Below are positions 62,781 to 64,000 of a DNA stretch of 64,000 nt, piece by piece. Position numbers and translations under genes: made by a program. Under the pieces are notes generated by a model. It was not told the origin of the DNA, ran no database searches, and was given only the letters and a program-made list of their open reading frames with translations. The DNA is taken from the NCBI RefSeq assembly GCF_000621725.1, contig NZ_JHXM01000017.1, positions 1 to 64,000 of the forward strand, written 5' to 3'. Within the stretch, counting starts at the first letter, position 1. Every line of letters begins with the position of its first letter. This DNA is from Xylanibacter brevis ATCC 19188 (GTDB taxonomy: Bacteria > Bacteroidota > Bacteroidia > Bacteroidales > Bacteroidaceae).

Positions 62781-63710
62781 ATGAAACCATCTATCTTTCA
62801 GCGCCCAGTATGGGCAGCCTTTCTGGCTTTCATCGCTGCTTTCCTGTGGGGATGGGCTTATCCACTCATCAAGTTGGGCTTTGAGGAACTGCAGATCACG
62901 CCCGATATGACAGGCAGCAAGATGCTGTTTGCCGGCATTCGTTTTTCTATTTCTGGAGCCATCATCCTGTTGGTAGCCAAGATGACTAACAGGTCGTTTC
63001 GCCTGAAAGAGATCACCATGGGACATCGGGCCAGCACACACCTATTCCTACTGGTATTCGCGCTACTCAACACTACCCTCCACTATGCTGCTTTCTATAT
63101 CGGTTTGTCCCACAGTCAAGGCAGTCGTGCAGCCATTCTCAATTCGCTAAGTGTCTTCACCCTCGTGCTGTTGGCGTGCGCATTTTTCAAAAGCGACAAA
63201 CTGAACCTACAGAAGGTGATGGGCTGCACTATTGGTTTCAGCGGTATCCTTTCACTGAACCTTGGAGGCGAAGCCAGTGGGTCGTTCACACTGCTGGGCG
63301 ACGGTATGATTATCCTCAATGCCCTTTGCAGTGCCTTTGCTGCCCTGATGACCAGAGGCGTGGCCAAGCGCATCGATGTGTTTGTAGGCACTGGCTTGAG
63401 TCTGGGCATTGGCGGAGCCTTGTTGGTGATACCAGGACTGCTGATGGGTGGCACACTGCCCCACACTACCCTGCTGGGACTGCTCTACTTACTGATGCTC
63501 ATTGGCATATCTACCATTGGATTCACACTCTACAACAAGCTGCTGACGTGCAATCCCGTGGGCAAGATTGCCATTTGGAACTCGCTGATACCCGTGGTTG
63601 GCGCCGTCACATCGTGCCTTTGCCTCAACGAGGAATTCAAATGGAAATATGCGGTTGCAGCTACCCTGACCACAATAGGAATCTATTTGATAAACAAAGG
63701 AAAGAAATGA
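62781..63710 (+). CDS. EamA/DMT-family transporter
   Basis: The 309-residue protein has ten predicted membrane helices in two EamA halves: AAFLAFIAAFLWGWAYPLIKLGF at the start and GTGLSLGIGGALLVIPGL with WNSLIPVVGAVTSCLCLNEEFKWKYAVA in the second half. DMT transporters move amino acids, nucleobase or other metabolites; the substrate here is not evident. Confidence 0.92.
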   Translation: MKPSIFQRPVWAAFLAFIAAFLWGWAYPLIKLGFEELQITPDMTGSKMLFAGIRFSISGAIILLVAKMTNRSFRLKEITMGHRASTHLFLLVFALLNTTLHYAAFYIGLSHSQGSRAAILNSLSVFTLVLLACAFFKSDKLNLQKVMGCTIGFSGILSLNLGGEASGSFTLLGDGMIILNALCSAFAALMTRGVAKRIDVFVGTGLSLGIGGALLVIPGLLMGGTLPHTTLLGLLYLLMLIGISTIGFTLYNKLLTCNPVGKIAIWNSLIPVVGAVTSCLCLNEEFKWKYAVAATLTTIGIYLINKGKK

Positions 63711-63718
63711 GTGTTTTC

Positions 63719-63749
63719 TTGGCATTTTCGTTTTTTATGCTTACCTTTG
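63719..63749 (+). promoter_or_regulatory. Promoter of DUF1015 gene
   Basis: TTG at 63719-63721 and TACCTTTG at 63742-63749 are 20 bases apart. Confidence 0.6.
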
Positions 63750-63782
63750 CACTCCACATAACCAAACTTCAAAATTAAACCT

Positions 63783-64000
63783 ATGGCAACAGTTAAACCA
63801 TTTCGTGGCATCCGTCCACCTAAAGAACTTGTAGAGCAAGTAGAAAGCCGCCCCTACGACGTACTGGATTCTGAAGAAGCACGCGCCGAGGCTGGCGACA
63901 ACGAGAAGAGCCTCTACCATATCATCAAACCCGAGATTGACTTCCCCGCAGGTACCAGCGAGTACGATCCAAAAGTCTATGAAAAGGCTGCCGAGAACTT
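63783..64000 (+). CDS. DUF1015 family protein, cut by the right edge
   Basis: The frame runs from ATG at 63783 to the end without a stop (72 codons seen). It begins with MATVKPFRGIRPPKELVEQ and continues with the conserved SRPYDVLDSEEAR and SLYHIIKPEIDFP typical of DUF1015 proteins, which in Bacteroidota lie near serA/serC. Their function is unknown; the full protein is usually a little over 400 residues. Confidence 0.88.
   Translation, partial: MATVKPFRGIRPPKELVEQVESRPYDVLDSEEARAEAGDNEKSLYHIIKPEIDFPAGTSEYDPKVYEKAAEN

Overview
The window reads as a chromosomal segment of a Bacteroidales bacterium, most likely a Prevotella-like member of the Prevotellaceae. The main sign is the promoter grammar. 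Almost every transcription unit is preceded by TAnnTTTG, often with TTTG or TTG about 19-20 bases upstream, which is the -7/-33 signature of the Bacteroidota housekeeping sigma factor. Other signs are the short RpoD without region 1.1, the RprX/RprY pair, a fused CcsBA, a GTPase-defective EF-G2 paralogue, a 'smalltalk' micro-protein, and many lipoproteins with an acidic stretch or Ser just after the lipobox Cys. No tRNA, rRNA operon, CRISPR array, complete insertion sequence or prophage was seen.

Layout. 0-0.7 kb: left-edge sequence, a 33-residue smalltalk protein and a G+C-rich palindromic repeat cluster. 0.8-5.2 kb: a secreted GxGYxYP/discoidin protein, a promoter-to-terminator unit with no ORF (candidate small RNA), a YihY-family membrane protein, and rnpB. 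5.4-10 kb: an HtrA protease, rpoD, then a compact set of a secreted hypothetical protein, an HprK/PEPCK-like kinase, an S26-like protease and PqqD. 10-18.5 kb: ispE, dnaB, hemW, EF-G2 and rprXY. 18.6-26.5 kb: a class A PBP, then ilvD-ilvB-ilvN with an acyl-ACP thioesterase and an acetyltransferase. 26.6-29.8 kb: a flavoprotein with CDF and ZIP metal transporters, and an SDR enzyme. 30-33.3 kb: a lipoprotein and a MarR-linked redox operon (DoxX, flavoprotein, glutathione peroxidase, MarR) behind paired palindromes.

33.5-38.3 kb is a leftward block: beta-helix lipoprotein, LytS/LytTR two-component pair, and a lipoprotein form of family II pyrophosphatase. 38.5-40.5 kb: two hydrolases that converge. 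40.6-46.9 kb: a leftward operon of porin, imelysin, di-haem oxidoreductase and CcsBA, probably an envelope redox/iron system that carries its own cytochrome c maturation factor. 47.1-47.3 kb: a 152-bp non-coding element with near-perfect terminal inverted repeats and four identical palindromes at exact 22-bp spacing. 47.4-53.8 kb: Amt, a second palindromic repeat cluster, TrpS, and an envelope operon of patatin, PQQ-propeller lipoprotein and secreted esterase. 53.9-64 kb: Xaa-Pro aminopeptidase, secreted C1 peptidase, recJ, recQ, a LolA-like protein, an acetyltransferase, a periplasmic rhodanese, YbjQ, a 50-residue small protein with an EamA transporter, and the start of a DUF1015 gene cut by the right edge.

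Most genes are housekeeping. The parts that stand out are the 47.2-kb element, the kinase/protease/PqqD set, the imelysin/di-haem/CcsBA operon, the lipoprotein pyrophosphatase, the MarR operator pair and the ORF-less unit at 3.2-3.45 kb. All functional names rest on reading the sequence and recalling families; no database search was possible.
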